Positions 11,801 through 23,800 of a DNA stretch of 64,000 nt are shown here, piece by piece. The number at the start of each line of letters is the position of its first letter. The stretch's first letter is position 1. Both the position numbers and the translations under genes were made by a program. The stretch is from Chimonanthus salicifolius. Taxonomy: Eukaryota; Streptophyta; Magnoliopsida; Laurales; Calycanthaceae. The stretch covers positions 310,001 through 374,000 of the forward strand of contig CM023534.1 in assembly GCA_013350335.1 (NCBI GenBank), given 5' to 3'. The notes beneath the pieces are model-generated. The model was given only the letters and a program-made list of their open reading frames with translations. It ran no database searches and was not told where the DNA came from.

Positions 11801-14800
11801 CATCTGATTGAGCTATTATTGCTTTTTCTTCATGTAAAAGTATCTTGATGGCATACTGAAAAGAAACTTACACTGCTTAATTACAACTCTGTGTAGTTGA
11901 TGGAAAGACTTTAATTGCTATTGATTTCTCATTTTGTGACATCAAACATCTGAGTGCCACAATTTGCATATATTAGAAAGGGAACCCATCCTATCTCTTC
12001 AGCCATTTAAGAAGATTATATCATTAGATTCATCATCGTGATGATCATCAAAGCAACTAATTCCCCCTATCATTTAGATTTTGGTACAAAAACTTGTTGG
12101 TTTCTGTCCAAAATGAGATTAACTGAAGACTTAGTTTCTTTTTTACCTTTTTTCTTTCTTGAGAGATAAACATCAAAACAAAATAACTTAATAACTTTTG
12201 CTGCACCTTTGAAACTTTACTTCTAGCCACTCCTGTTAATTATTCATAGACATTTCGTTTCCAAATCTTACACAAGGTCTATTATTCTCATGGTTATCAA
12301 CTGGAAACAATATCGATTTAACTAATTTTCTCATACTCGACTGATAGGGGAACAATTAAATTAAGTCAGGTGACAGTTGGCTTCTACAAAATGTGTTTGA
12401 TCTGATGCTTTGATATAGTTTTTAGGACCTAAGACCAAATGTAACAATATTGTTATTGGCTTTCTGTATATTGAACTGTTAATGTAATCCAGTTATGACA
12501 GTAGTACTTCAACTTAGCGAAAGATAGTGTATAATTGGAGGTCCAAGTAGTTAAGTGAGAGGTCTGATTTGGTGGGTGGGAAGCACCTCAGGTGAATGTT
12601 CTTTAGCTGTATTTTTTTTTTTTGATGTGATACGAATCCTAATGAGATGTCAGTGCTGTCTAGCTGTATTCTTTTTCTCTCAAATAAACCAAAACTTCTG
12701 TTGATTGAAATCTTCAACAAATATTGCAAAGGATCATCATTCAAAGCTCCAAAATTGAGATCTGTATTTAATGTTTTTAAGTTTTCAGTGAATAATAAAT
12801 CTTTTGTAAGAACCATGTGTTATGAATCAACAATTGTGGTAATAAAAATAATCGTCCTTCTTTTCATGTTTGATAAACGTTCGATTTGCTTGGTAGCTTG
12901 GGTTATTGATAATGAACTCAGTCTAAGTTTCTGGTGGGGAGATCAATGGAATTGAACTCAATTTCTTGTATCTGCAGCTCTTTGACCGGTTGCAGAATCT
13001 TATTGGGGTGAAGAATTATTTGGATGCGGGGTTTTCATGGATGCTCATCCGGCGTTTTGACAACTCAGACACATCTGCATTTGGACTGGTGCAAAGAGCC
13101 GAGTGCAATTCTAGGATTGCTGTGGCGCTGGAAATTATGGATGAATGTTTTTTCCCGATAACTGACCAGAGGAGTGGTGTCAACATCATGAGGAGTGTTG
13201 TTTATAATTGTGGGTAAGCAATGCCAATACACTTTAGAACCTTACATGTTGTAATGACAGATTCAGAAGTAACATGAGAATATCATCCTTTATTATCTGC
13301 AACATTGGCGTTCTTACTAGGTTGGGCTATAAGAAGTAGCTACTTGTTTATGTACCTTATGCACAATAACCACATTATTGCTATGAAGTTGTCTGTTATA
13401 TACCTATAGATCTTGAGCCACTTGTAGATTCATGATGTGTGTTCTGTGGGTTTGTATTTTCATAAAGAAATGTGATCAAATAAGTTCCTTCTATGATCTT
13501 CTAATGCTGCTGCTTTGTCCCTAGGTTTTCTGTTTTATTGGGATTCTTAATTTTGTGGGATCTGAAATGTCAAGATTATTAAACCTTTTCATGCACAAGC
13601 ATCCCACCTATACCTGAATGAGCAGTGGTATCTTTAGCTCTTAATTCTGGTCAGTGGTCCCTGCCATCTACCTGTCATCGGCTTACACTGTCACTGTCGA
13701 ACCCTTGGATAACGAGTCCAGGTGGAATATACAGTTCTTGCGGATAGCCTCATTGCATTTTCTTTTAAAATTATATATTTTAGATTATATCCTAGTATTC
13801 TTCTTTCATAGTCATGTTTTAGTACTCTCCTAGTGCCACCCTTTTTGGTAATTCTCTTAGATCCCTAGTCCAGGTTGCATGTTTTCTTCTTTGATGGAGA
13901 TGGACTTGTAGCACAATTTGTAATGCTTACTATGCAATCCTAAAATCTAGGATCTGATATCATATAGCTGATAGGATGGGTGTAGGGCTGGCTAAGCGTA
14001 AATAGCTAGTGGAGTGTTGTGTGATAGAAGAGTACAATGTCAATTAAAGGGGCGTTTTTCTAATATTGTAGTTAGACATCATCATCATCACTAGCAGCAA
14101 CAACAACCAATATCCCATCTATCTGGAGTCGGCTTTATGAGTTCTTATCCTCCCATTGACCCTATCATAAACCATACCCTCAGTCTCTCTATAATCTAAC
14201 ATGTCATTTTTCATCCCTTCCCTCCATGTTTTCAAAGGTCTCCCTTTTCTTACAGTGCCTTTGATCTGTAGCCTCTTAACTCTATGCATTGGAGTTGTGC
14301 TTGGTTTCTACCAATATGACCAAACCATCCAAATGAGTCTCTCTCAATTTATCATCTATCGGAGCTATTCTTAAATTATCCCTAATGTGTTTCTAACTCT
14401 ATCCTTTTAGGATTAAACCACTTATCCAACGTAGTATGCACATCTCCGCTGTCCTAACTTTGTTTATTTGCTTTTTTTTCATCGCCTAACACTTTATTTC
14501 GTAAAAAATTGCAGTTCTAATAATTGTTTTATAAAACTGTCATTTTAGGCAAAGGGTAACTCTTCTATCACATAGGTCTCCACTAACTTGTCTACATTTA
14601 TTTGTCATGAGCAATTAATTGTCGGTGTTTTTGATGCGGTGCATCCTGCTGCTGCTGCTATTTTTTTTCTTATTTGCTACTTCTTGTTTTATTTTAAGCA
14701 AGGGTATTCTTGTAATTTTCTGCTTTAGTTTATTTTAGTAAGTGAGATAGCCTTATACAAAGGTTGTAGCCCTTTGGGCAGAGACAGACGATGAAATAAA

Positions 14801-17800
14801 ATTCTTCAGATTTTGGAAATCCCTTCGGCGAGAAGCTTGGTCTTGTTTGGCGAGAAGCCGTGACTCATATTCTCCAGGTACTCTTCCTCTCTTCCTCTCC
14901 TCATCTCTTCTCTTCCTTTCTTCTTCTTTCCTCTCTTTTCTTTCCTTTTATTCTTCCCTTACCTATCGTGATTCCCAAAATCCCAAACCCCTTGCCGCTG
15001 CCCCAGATTCTTTCTTTTACTTTCGTCCAGCCCATACACCCTTCATACTGCTTCTACACCTTTCCAGAAACCTTTCCTACTGCTGCTACAGTTTCCAGAC
15101 AGTCCCAAACAGCAACCATAATCCCTGCTGACCATTCCCATACCTTTTGAACCCCTTTCTTAGCCTTCGCCACCCTCTTATCGTCCTTTCCAGCCATCGA
15201 CATCCACTCCCAGACCTCTTCTTTGTTTCCATAAGCCTTCCCAAGCCCAACCAGTCTTGGCGCAACCCATATCTCCCCCCTTGTGACTTCCGTAACTTCC
15301 AACCTCTTTTCCATGTTAACTTATCCCACCTTCGTTAATTACCAAATTGCCATTAGTCCCTTTAAACCCATTTAAATTCGATTTCAGCCCTAATTTGATG
15401 TGGTTCTAACTGCGTGTAAGATCTGATAAGCCCCTTTCTTCTGAAAGGCCTTCTATTTTGAGCTATAACTTGATTTGGATTGTGATTTAATTATTTACAT
15501 TGAACTCTCTTTGGATTTCTTGATTATTCGTGATAAATTTTATTATTCTAATTGTTATTATTAATTTTAATTTTAATTTCAGCCTTATATTAGTTTCTTG
15601 TTACGGCATAATCATATTTAGGCATTTAGGGTCACCTTTTGTCTAGTCCTGCGTCAGTTTTTATTTGTTGTTCATTTTTGTACTGTAAATTCTTTTTTCT
15701 TAATGAATGCATTATGCATTGTTCTCTCTTAGAAAAGAAAATAAGAGAGTGACTGCAGTTTTATGCATATAGGTTGTGCATTTAAGTCTTTGTTTGATGC
15801 AATATCTCAGGGAATTATTTGAGGAGTTGATTGCTGGGTGAGTTCATGTTGGGGTTTCTTGTTGTAGGGCTAGGTAATGAATCTCTAATGTTGTAACAGG
15901 TTCTTAGGATAGCTACTAATTTATTTTGCTGACAACATTCCATTTTTCTTTTTAGATATGGTGTAATTACCGTTCGATGCTTGGTAAAAGTTAAAAAAAG
16001 GCATCCCTAATGAATGTTTGAGGTTTATACAAGATATGTACGATAAGCAAAGGAGTAAGAATATGTGGAGAGAATGAATTTTTGGTGCAAGTGGAACTCC
16101 ACCAAAGGATTGTTTTATTTATGCATGGTTTGACATCATTAACCCAAGATGAGATCCCATGGTGTATGCTGTTTGCAGATATAGTACCAATCAGCGAGAC
16201 AAAAAGTCAAAATCAATAATTAATTACAACTATGGACATAACCTTTGGAGATGAGTGGTTTGAAGATTAGTAAAATAAAGACACAATGCTTGCAGTTCAA
16301 CTTTAGTGGATTAGAGAATTTGGAGGAACCAACCAAGATTGATAATGATTTAGTGAATCACTGATAAATTTAAATATTCAGATTCAATCATAGAGATAGA
16401 TGGAGGGGGTCTGTTTTGGGACATAGCCAGTAGGATGGTTGTGGAGTATGCAAAAGATAGGCAAGCTAGTGGGGTTCTATGTAATAGGAGAGTCACAACT
16501 AGATTAAAAGGACAATTCTTCAAAACTTCAATTAGACGACAGTGCTTTATTATGTTGAATGTTGGTTGATGAAAAAAAGAGAAGTGGGAAAAGCATATAG
16601 ACAACAGAGATGTGATATTCTAAGATGGATGATTGGAGTAAGGTCAAAAGATGGAATTAGAAATGGCCACATTCGAAGAACCTTAAAGATAGCCCTAATA
16701 AATGCTAAGATGAAACCCCAAGGGGTTATCCCAATTAGTTTGGGAGCAAGATCTCTAGAGGAAGGTCTTGGGTGCAAACCATTGGAGCTCCAATGAAGGG
16801 CCACTTCCCATGGGAATATGTATAAAGTAAGGTCTCATCGATTTACCCGGTGTGTGCGGATAGGGGGGTTTTCACACACCCCGGAGGACTAGTCGGGTGA
16901 GACACGTGGACACCTCCGGACCTCAAAAAAAATAAAATAAAAATGCTAAGATGTGGAAGACCATCTAAAATGGTCTCAACATTTCAATTGGTTAGTGAAA
17001 ACCGCTCTAGTACAAAGAATTTATAAACTACATGTGGTTGGGACTAGGAGAGGGGGCATACCTTTAAGGTCTTGCATCGAGAGGGTAAAAAACTTGGAAA
17101 GGTAGAATGTGGAGTGAGAAGATATGCTCTCTGATAGGGCAAAATGGAAGTATAGGACTCAAAATGTGCTGATCCTAAATAGATGGGAAAATGTTTGATG
17201 ATGATGATGATCTGCCATAAAAGAGGCTTCTCCTATACGCCATGGCGTACTACATCATTCAGCTTTATCAAGGCTTTGTTAGTGCAAAGAGCCAATGAAA
17301 AGGCTCCTTTTTAAATTCAAGAAACACAAATACATTAATGTATGTACTTTTGGATGTATGCAAGAAATTTTGTCATAAAATTATCTCATTATTTCTTTCC
17401 GTGTGTTGATGGGTGGAAGCAATTTGATTTTGCTCTTTGTATAAGCTGTTTACAATGTTCTGCCAGCTATTGCGTGAGAAGTTTATCCTTTGTACTTTTT
17501 GCATATGCTTGGACCACTTTTGCATGTAGTTTATTATTGACTATTGGGTTTCTGTGGCTAATTAGCTTTTTTTCCTTGATTAATGTACTGATTACTTTGT
17601 GTTATTTTGCTTTGTGTATGACCATTTGCATTTGATATTTGTTTCTCTTTAGGTCAAACTTTAATCGGCTGAATCATAGTGGCTTTTATACTGTTGTTTT
17701 AGAGCGGGGTGATGAAATTATCTGTGCTGCATCTATCAGGTAGACATCCTTTAGTATTGCTAATCTACTTGTTGGTTTTATACAGCTGATGTCGGCAATG

Positions 17801-20800
17801 GTAGTTCAGGAACAATTCTCTCTTTCAGATATTGTCTTCTTATCCTCAGATACCGTATACAAATGGTGAAAAGAACTACATGATACGAAATATTTGGAAT
17901 TTTTTTAAAAGAAGTTTTTAAAAATTTCATTGTTAAAGGAAAGTACAAATGTATGTGGAACTAGAATAGGAGATCCATACCATCTATAGAGGGACTTTTG
18001 GGAAAGGACGACAGCCAAGGAGGGGTTTTGGGTAAGGGGCGAAGGTTGTGGGAGAGATTAGAGGGGTTTAGGAAGGGTCAGTGATGGCAGTAGATGGGGT
18101 TAATGGGTACAACTAGGCTGTATGGGTTGAGGAAGGGGTTCAAAGGGTTTAGGACAGCAGTATGGTGGGCTGTATTTGGAGACAGGAAGGCCAAAAAGAC
18201 TTTAGGACAGCAACAAAGGGCTGTTTAGGGAGGGGCGAAACTGGTAGGAAGGGGTTTTGGGGCTGGATGAAGGTAAAGGAAAGGGTTAGGAGAGAGGGCG
18301 AAACCCAAGGAGGGGTTAAGAGCACTGGCGAAAGTCAGGAACAGGGTCTCGGAAGGTAGCAGCATCAAACAACAACAAAGGGATGGGTTTAATGGTGTCA
18401 CGGCAGCAAGAGAAGAAGATCTGGGACTAGTAATGGCGGAAGAGGGTGTGGGAGGAAAGAAGAAAAGAAGAGAAGAAGAAAAGAAAATAGGAAGAGAAGA
18501 AGAGAGAAGAAAGGTAGAAGATAGAGGAGTACCTGAAGAAGATGCGGAGGGGAGGAGGAGAAGATGGTGGCTTCACACCAAACCCCCAAGGGGAATTCAT
18601 CGCATGGGCTACGGCTCCAAGCTTTCCTTTCTTTCTTTTTGTCATTCCGACATATCCTTCTTTTGCTGCTGGAATAGGGTTATAAAAACCCTACAACATT
18701 AAGTGGTGGATGGGCCTGGCTCGAAACTGGGCCCAGGCCCAGATTGGCTGCTCTGCATCAGAAAGCAATTAAAGGCAATTTAAAAACGAAAGCTCTGATG
18801 GGGGAGATTAGGTGGAAGCAACATTCTCGTATGAGGTGGTTAAAAGAGGGGGATAAGAACACAGTTTTTTCATCAAATGGCTAGTGCCAGAAGAAGAAAT
18901 AACTACCTTCACTCTTTTCTAGTGTAGGGCGAACGGATTGATAACATGGCTAATTTTTGTGAGGAAATTGTTAATCATTTTCAGCGGCTCTTTGAGGCTC
19001 CAAAAAGAGAATTCCCTATTCATTCCTTGCTACCTTTTAAAGAATTGAATGAGGAGCAACATCTTCTCTTGGAAGGTCCTTTTGAAGAGTCAGAGGTGAA
19101 AGATGTTGTATGGCAGTTGGGAGAGGATAAAGCTCCAGGTTCGGATGGGTTTACTATTATGTTCTTTAAGTTTTTTTGGGAGTTGATTAAGGACGACGTT
19201 CTTGCTTTTACCTCAGAATTCTATGATAGAGGTATAATCTCTAAGGATTTGGGAGCTAGTTTTATTACCTTGATCTTGAAAGTCAGGTGCCTCTGCTTTC
19301 AATGATTTTCAGCATATCTCCTTACTTGGTGGCCCGTATAAGATTTTACCGAAAGTTCTGGCTAATCGGTTGATGGTGGTCCTCTCTCATGTAATTTCTC
19401 CAGTGCAAAGTGCGTTTTTTTGAAAGGCAGGCGGATTGTAGATTCGGTTGTTGTGGCCCATGAATGTGTTGATTCTTAATTTTTATCAGGGGAAGCAGGT
19501 GTGGTTTGTAAGTTAGATTTCCAAAAAGCTTACAACAATGTGAATTGGTCCTTTTTGGATTGTGTTTTGGGTATTCTTGTCTATTTTCGGCTCATCTATC
19601 AGTTTTGGTGAATGGAAGTCCAAAAGGGTTCTTCAGAATGGAGAAAGGAGTAAGGCAGGGTGATCCTTTATCCCTGCTTCTTTATGTCATAGTAGCTGAG
19701 GCTCTACATCTCATGTTTCAAGTGGTCTTTTCACATGGCTAGATTCATGGTTTTTGGATAGAACATTCAGATATTGAGATTTCTCATTTGCAATATGCAG
19801 ATGATACTGTTCTTTTTCTTAAGACAGATGAAAGGTTATGAGAACAGTTCGGGTGGTCCTTCATTGGTTTCAGATATGCTCAAGTGTCCAGATAAATTTT
19901 GAGAAAAGCGAATTGATGGGGGTGAATGTGGAGTACAGGCTGTGCATGGAGTTGGCATCTTTATTGGGTTGTAAGGTGGCATCTTTCCCTTCTATGTATC
20001 TTGGTCTCCCTCTTTGCAAAGGTAAACCTCGAAAGGAATGTTGGGCTAGGATTATTGATAAAATGGAGAGGAGGCTCTCATCGTGGAAGGGCAAGTATAT
20101 GTCCCTTGGAGGAAGGATAGTTTTGATTAAAGCAGTTTTATCTAGCCTTCCTGTTTATTTTTCAGTGTGTCTAAATGTCCAACGTCGGTGGTTGAGAAGT
20201 TGGAAAGGATTCAATGGCAGTTCTTGTGGAATGATGATTGAGACAAGTGAAAATTTCACTTGGTCAATTGGGCTTAGGTTTGTAAACCAATGGTAGAAGG
20301 TGGTCTTGGGATTCGGTCTCTCCGTTAGTTTAATATTGCTTTGCTGGGTAAGTGGCTATGCAAATTAGGTGACTCTTCTGAAGGTTTATGGAAGGACTTA
20401 ATTTGCCGGAAGTATAGATTGCAGGGGAATGGGTGGAGGTTTGAAAGAAATAATAGACAGGTTTCTAGATTTTGGAAGGGTGTTTCTTCTGTGGTTTCGG
20501 TTTTTGGATGTCACATTCGGTACATACCATATTTAGGTGATGAAATTCTATTCTGGTTGGACAAATGGTTGGGAGATGCTCTTTTGGCACAAGTGTTTCT
20601 TGTAGTCTTTTCTCTAGTAGTTAATAAACATGCTTTGGTTAGTGACTGCTATGACTTAGGCCAAAATAAGGTAGTTTGGGGTCCTCAGTTTAGGAGAGAG
20701 TTGGAGGATTGGGTTGTCGATAGGTGGATGTCTTTAATGCGTCTATTGGAGTCTGTCTTTGTGGTGGGTAATGGCAAGGATCGCCAACTCTGGGAGGCTG

Positions 20801-23800
20801 ATCCTCATGGTATCTTTTCAGTGAAATCTTTTTTGTCAGAAACTTTTGATGTCTGGTGAGGTGCCTTATGTTCATCCTAAAGTTTGGGTGGGTGTGTCTC
20901 CATTAAACCTGAAAGTTTTTAGTTGGGTAGCTAGATTGAAGAAAATCTTGACAATTGATAATTTGCGTTTGCTGAAGATGCTTATTGTGAACGCATGCCC
21001 TTTGTGTTTATTGGATGCTGAATCGATGGATCATCTTTTACTTCATTGTCAGTTCTCGTATCAGATTTGGATGCACTTTTTTAACTGTTGGGTATTGCTT
21101 AGTGCCTCCCTCGAGCGTGGTGTAATCTCTTCAATGAAGAGATGTTGGTCACATGTAGCTCTTTTCGCCGAAGTCTTTGGTCTGCGACAGTTCTGAGTAT
21201 TGTTTGGTCTATTTGGTTAGAACAAAATAAAATGATTTTTCAAGGACAGGAATGCTCAATATTGCATATTCTGGATGTTATTAAACTTCGGGCTGCATGG
21301 TGGGTGGTTGGGTTGGCGAAGTTCAAGGGGGTGTCGGTCTCGGATATGTGTAGGGATTGGGCATCAGTGGATTTCGTTAAGCATAGTCAAGATATTCGCC
21401 TCAAGTGCCTTGATCTCATCCGGCTGTTGGACTTCTCAAACTAAATTTTGATGGCAGTTGTATGCGTGAGATTGGTGTTACAGGTTATGGAGGTGTTATT
21501 TGTAATGATGTAGGGTCTACAGTTCTTTCCTTTGCTGGTTCGATTCCAAATGGTTCAGTAAATGTGGCGGAATTGTTTGCTCTATGGAGAGACATTATGG
21601 AGCTGGAGAGCTAGGAGTTCGTAGGACTATTGTTGAAGGTGATTCTAAGGTAGTTGTGGGTGCGCGCTGGGATCTCTGTGCCCGTGGATATTCCTAGACA
21701 AGATTGAGAGAATTCGGCATGTAATTTCTGTTGTTGAATTCAAGCTTGATTAGGCTCCTAGATCAGCTAATTCGACTGCCGATGAGATGGCCCGCCAGGG
21801 GTTTAGGATGTCTCTGAAAATTGTAAACAAATTTTAGATTGTTGGGAAGGGTTTTGTCTTCTACGTTTGGTGGGCTATTTCTATCCGATCTTTTGTATTC
21901 TTTGGCTGTTTTTAATGTTCAATAAAGTTAGCTTTAAAAAAAAAATGCTTCCATAAAGAATTTTATTTTATTTTATTTGAATGATTCCTTGTAAAAGAAT
22001 TGTTATCATTACCTTATGACTGGCTGCTGAGTTCAGTTTGTTTCCTATCTTTATCCATCAGTCTTGCTTTACACATGAAATTATATTGCATGATGTATTC
22101 AGTAGTTTTGTGAATTATTTGCAGTTCACTTTTTCTTCTTCTTCTTCTTCTTCACCAAATAAAAAAGTACAATTTATGTAGAATTATTGTCTTGATTTAG
22201 TATAATTGTTGGATTCTAATTTCTGAGTGGATTGCACCTTTGGTTTAGGATTCATGGAACTAAACTAGCAGAGATGCCTTTCATTGGGACACGGCATATG
22301 TACAGGCGTCAAGGGATGTGTCGTCGACTTCTAAATGCAATAGAAGCGGTACATTAAGAAAACTTGTATTTGTGGATGATGATTATTGCCTTGAGACATG
22401 TGATCATTGATTAAATCATTTAATTATTTGTTTTTTAACTACTGATCATTATTGTGTCTGCTACTGTTGGAGTGTCATTTTATTTCTCATAAACCTTACG
22501 TATTTTAGTTGATTTCCACTTTCAAGTTGTTCAATATTTGTAGGCTGGTTGACATTTGGTTTTACATCATTTTGAAGTGGCCCATTCCTATACTATTGTC
22601 TGTGCAGCTTTGTCTTCCATTTGCTAATGACTCTTCAATTTCCATTTATCGTCTATCTTGATTATTTTGAATTTTAATACATTCATATTCTACAAATTGA
22701 ACAGCTTAGGATCACTGCTTTGGTGATTTTCAAAGATATCTTTATCTAATTGAAGCTAATGCTATCCCAATCCCAGGTCTGACCTGGTCTTACTCGGTCA
22801 TGCCTGCCCAAATTTTAGTTGTGAGCCCATTTTCATTTCAAAGCCAATAGTTGTTTTAGGTTCAGCCTTACTTATTGAGCCCAGAGCTAACCTGTGATGC
22901 AGCCACGTCATAATCCAGCTGGGGTTAATATCGTGGTAGCATGCTAAATCAGATTTTCGACTCTATTTGGTTATTTAATTTATCATTAGGGATGTCTATT
23001 GTATTTTGTTTTTATTAGTTGTGATTCATTTTCATTACCATTGATACTAATCCCATTTATGTGAAGTCACCTTTCTTAGTAATTCTCTTCCATTCTTTCT
23101 TGTAAAAGACCATATCCTTTACTACCCAACAATCTCTAATATCCTTCTTAAATACTTGCATTTGTTTATAATTGTGAGGATCTATTTGGTTTCATTTGAT
23201 GGGCTGTTAAGCTGTGGTTTTTTTTTAAAAAAAATTAACCTATATAAAGGCCTTGGCCAAGGATATTGCTTTTCCATTGAGAACTTTTGTTGGAATTGAA
23301 TAGTCATGAGGGCCATACTGACTTGATGTTCTCAGTTGAGAAGCCTCCATGGATATAAGAAAGCATTTAGATATGAATACTACTTTCTTGCAATAGTCAT
23401 GGGTCTTTAGCTGTTACTTTTAATGATATTCATTGCTTGTGACTTCATTTGCCAGAAAAGCTGAACTTTGCTATAGTGCTGAGTAAAATATTACAGTTAA
23501 ACCCACCTCTCCTTAGAATTATTTGGGAATGATTTTGAAAGTTTCTATGGGCTACTCGGATTGTATTGGTCTTATACTCCTTCAGTTATTTTGGACTTGG
23601 TTTTGAGGTCTGGTCAAGAAAAAAATTAGGCTCTTTTCTCTGCTTAACTAGACAAAACTGGCACATTCTATCAGGGCCATGACATACTTCTAAGGCATAG
23701 TTGAGAGCCAATACATAAGATGTGAATTGCTACATCCTTATCTTTTGGTTTTTCTTTCTTAATATCGATTGACTGATTGTTTGATGATATAATATATTTT

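Larger units (their letters stand above)
13214..17652 (+). other. IDM1-like intron, 4.4 kb, packed with RTE remnants
   Basis: Holds two RTE-type LINE fragments in opposite orientation (13940-14640), an unclassified pyrimidine-rich repeat (14640-15340), and a longer RTE remnant (15950-17212) with a SINE inside it. 13214-13930 and 17213-17652 show nothing recognisable. Confidence 0.85.
17740..22248 (+). other. IDM1-like intron, 4.5 kb, containing an L1 element
   Basis: Mostly an antisense purine-rich repeat (17940-18730) followed by a dead sense-strand L1 (about 18736-21945). A (CTT)n run lies near 22137-22154. Confidence 0.85.

Noticed and set aside
14847..15338. Several overlapping 60-96 codon frames
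   Set aside because: All are in the pyrimidine-rich repeat, open in several frames and on both strands; no conserved motif.
18162..18702. Gly/Arg/Lys-rich frames
   Set aside because: Product of the purine-rich antisense repeat; no start context or similarity.
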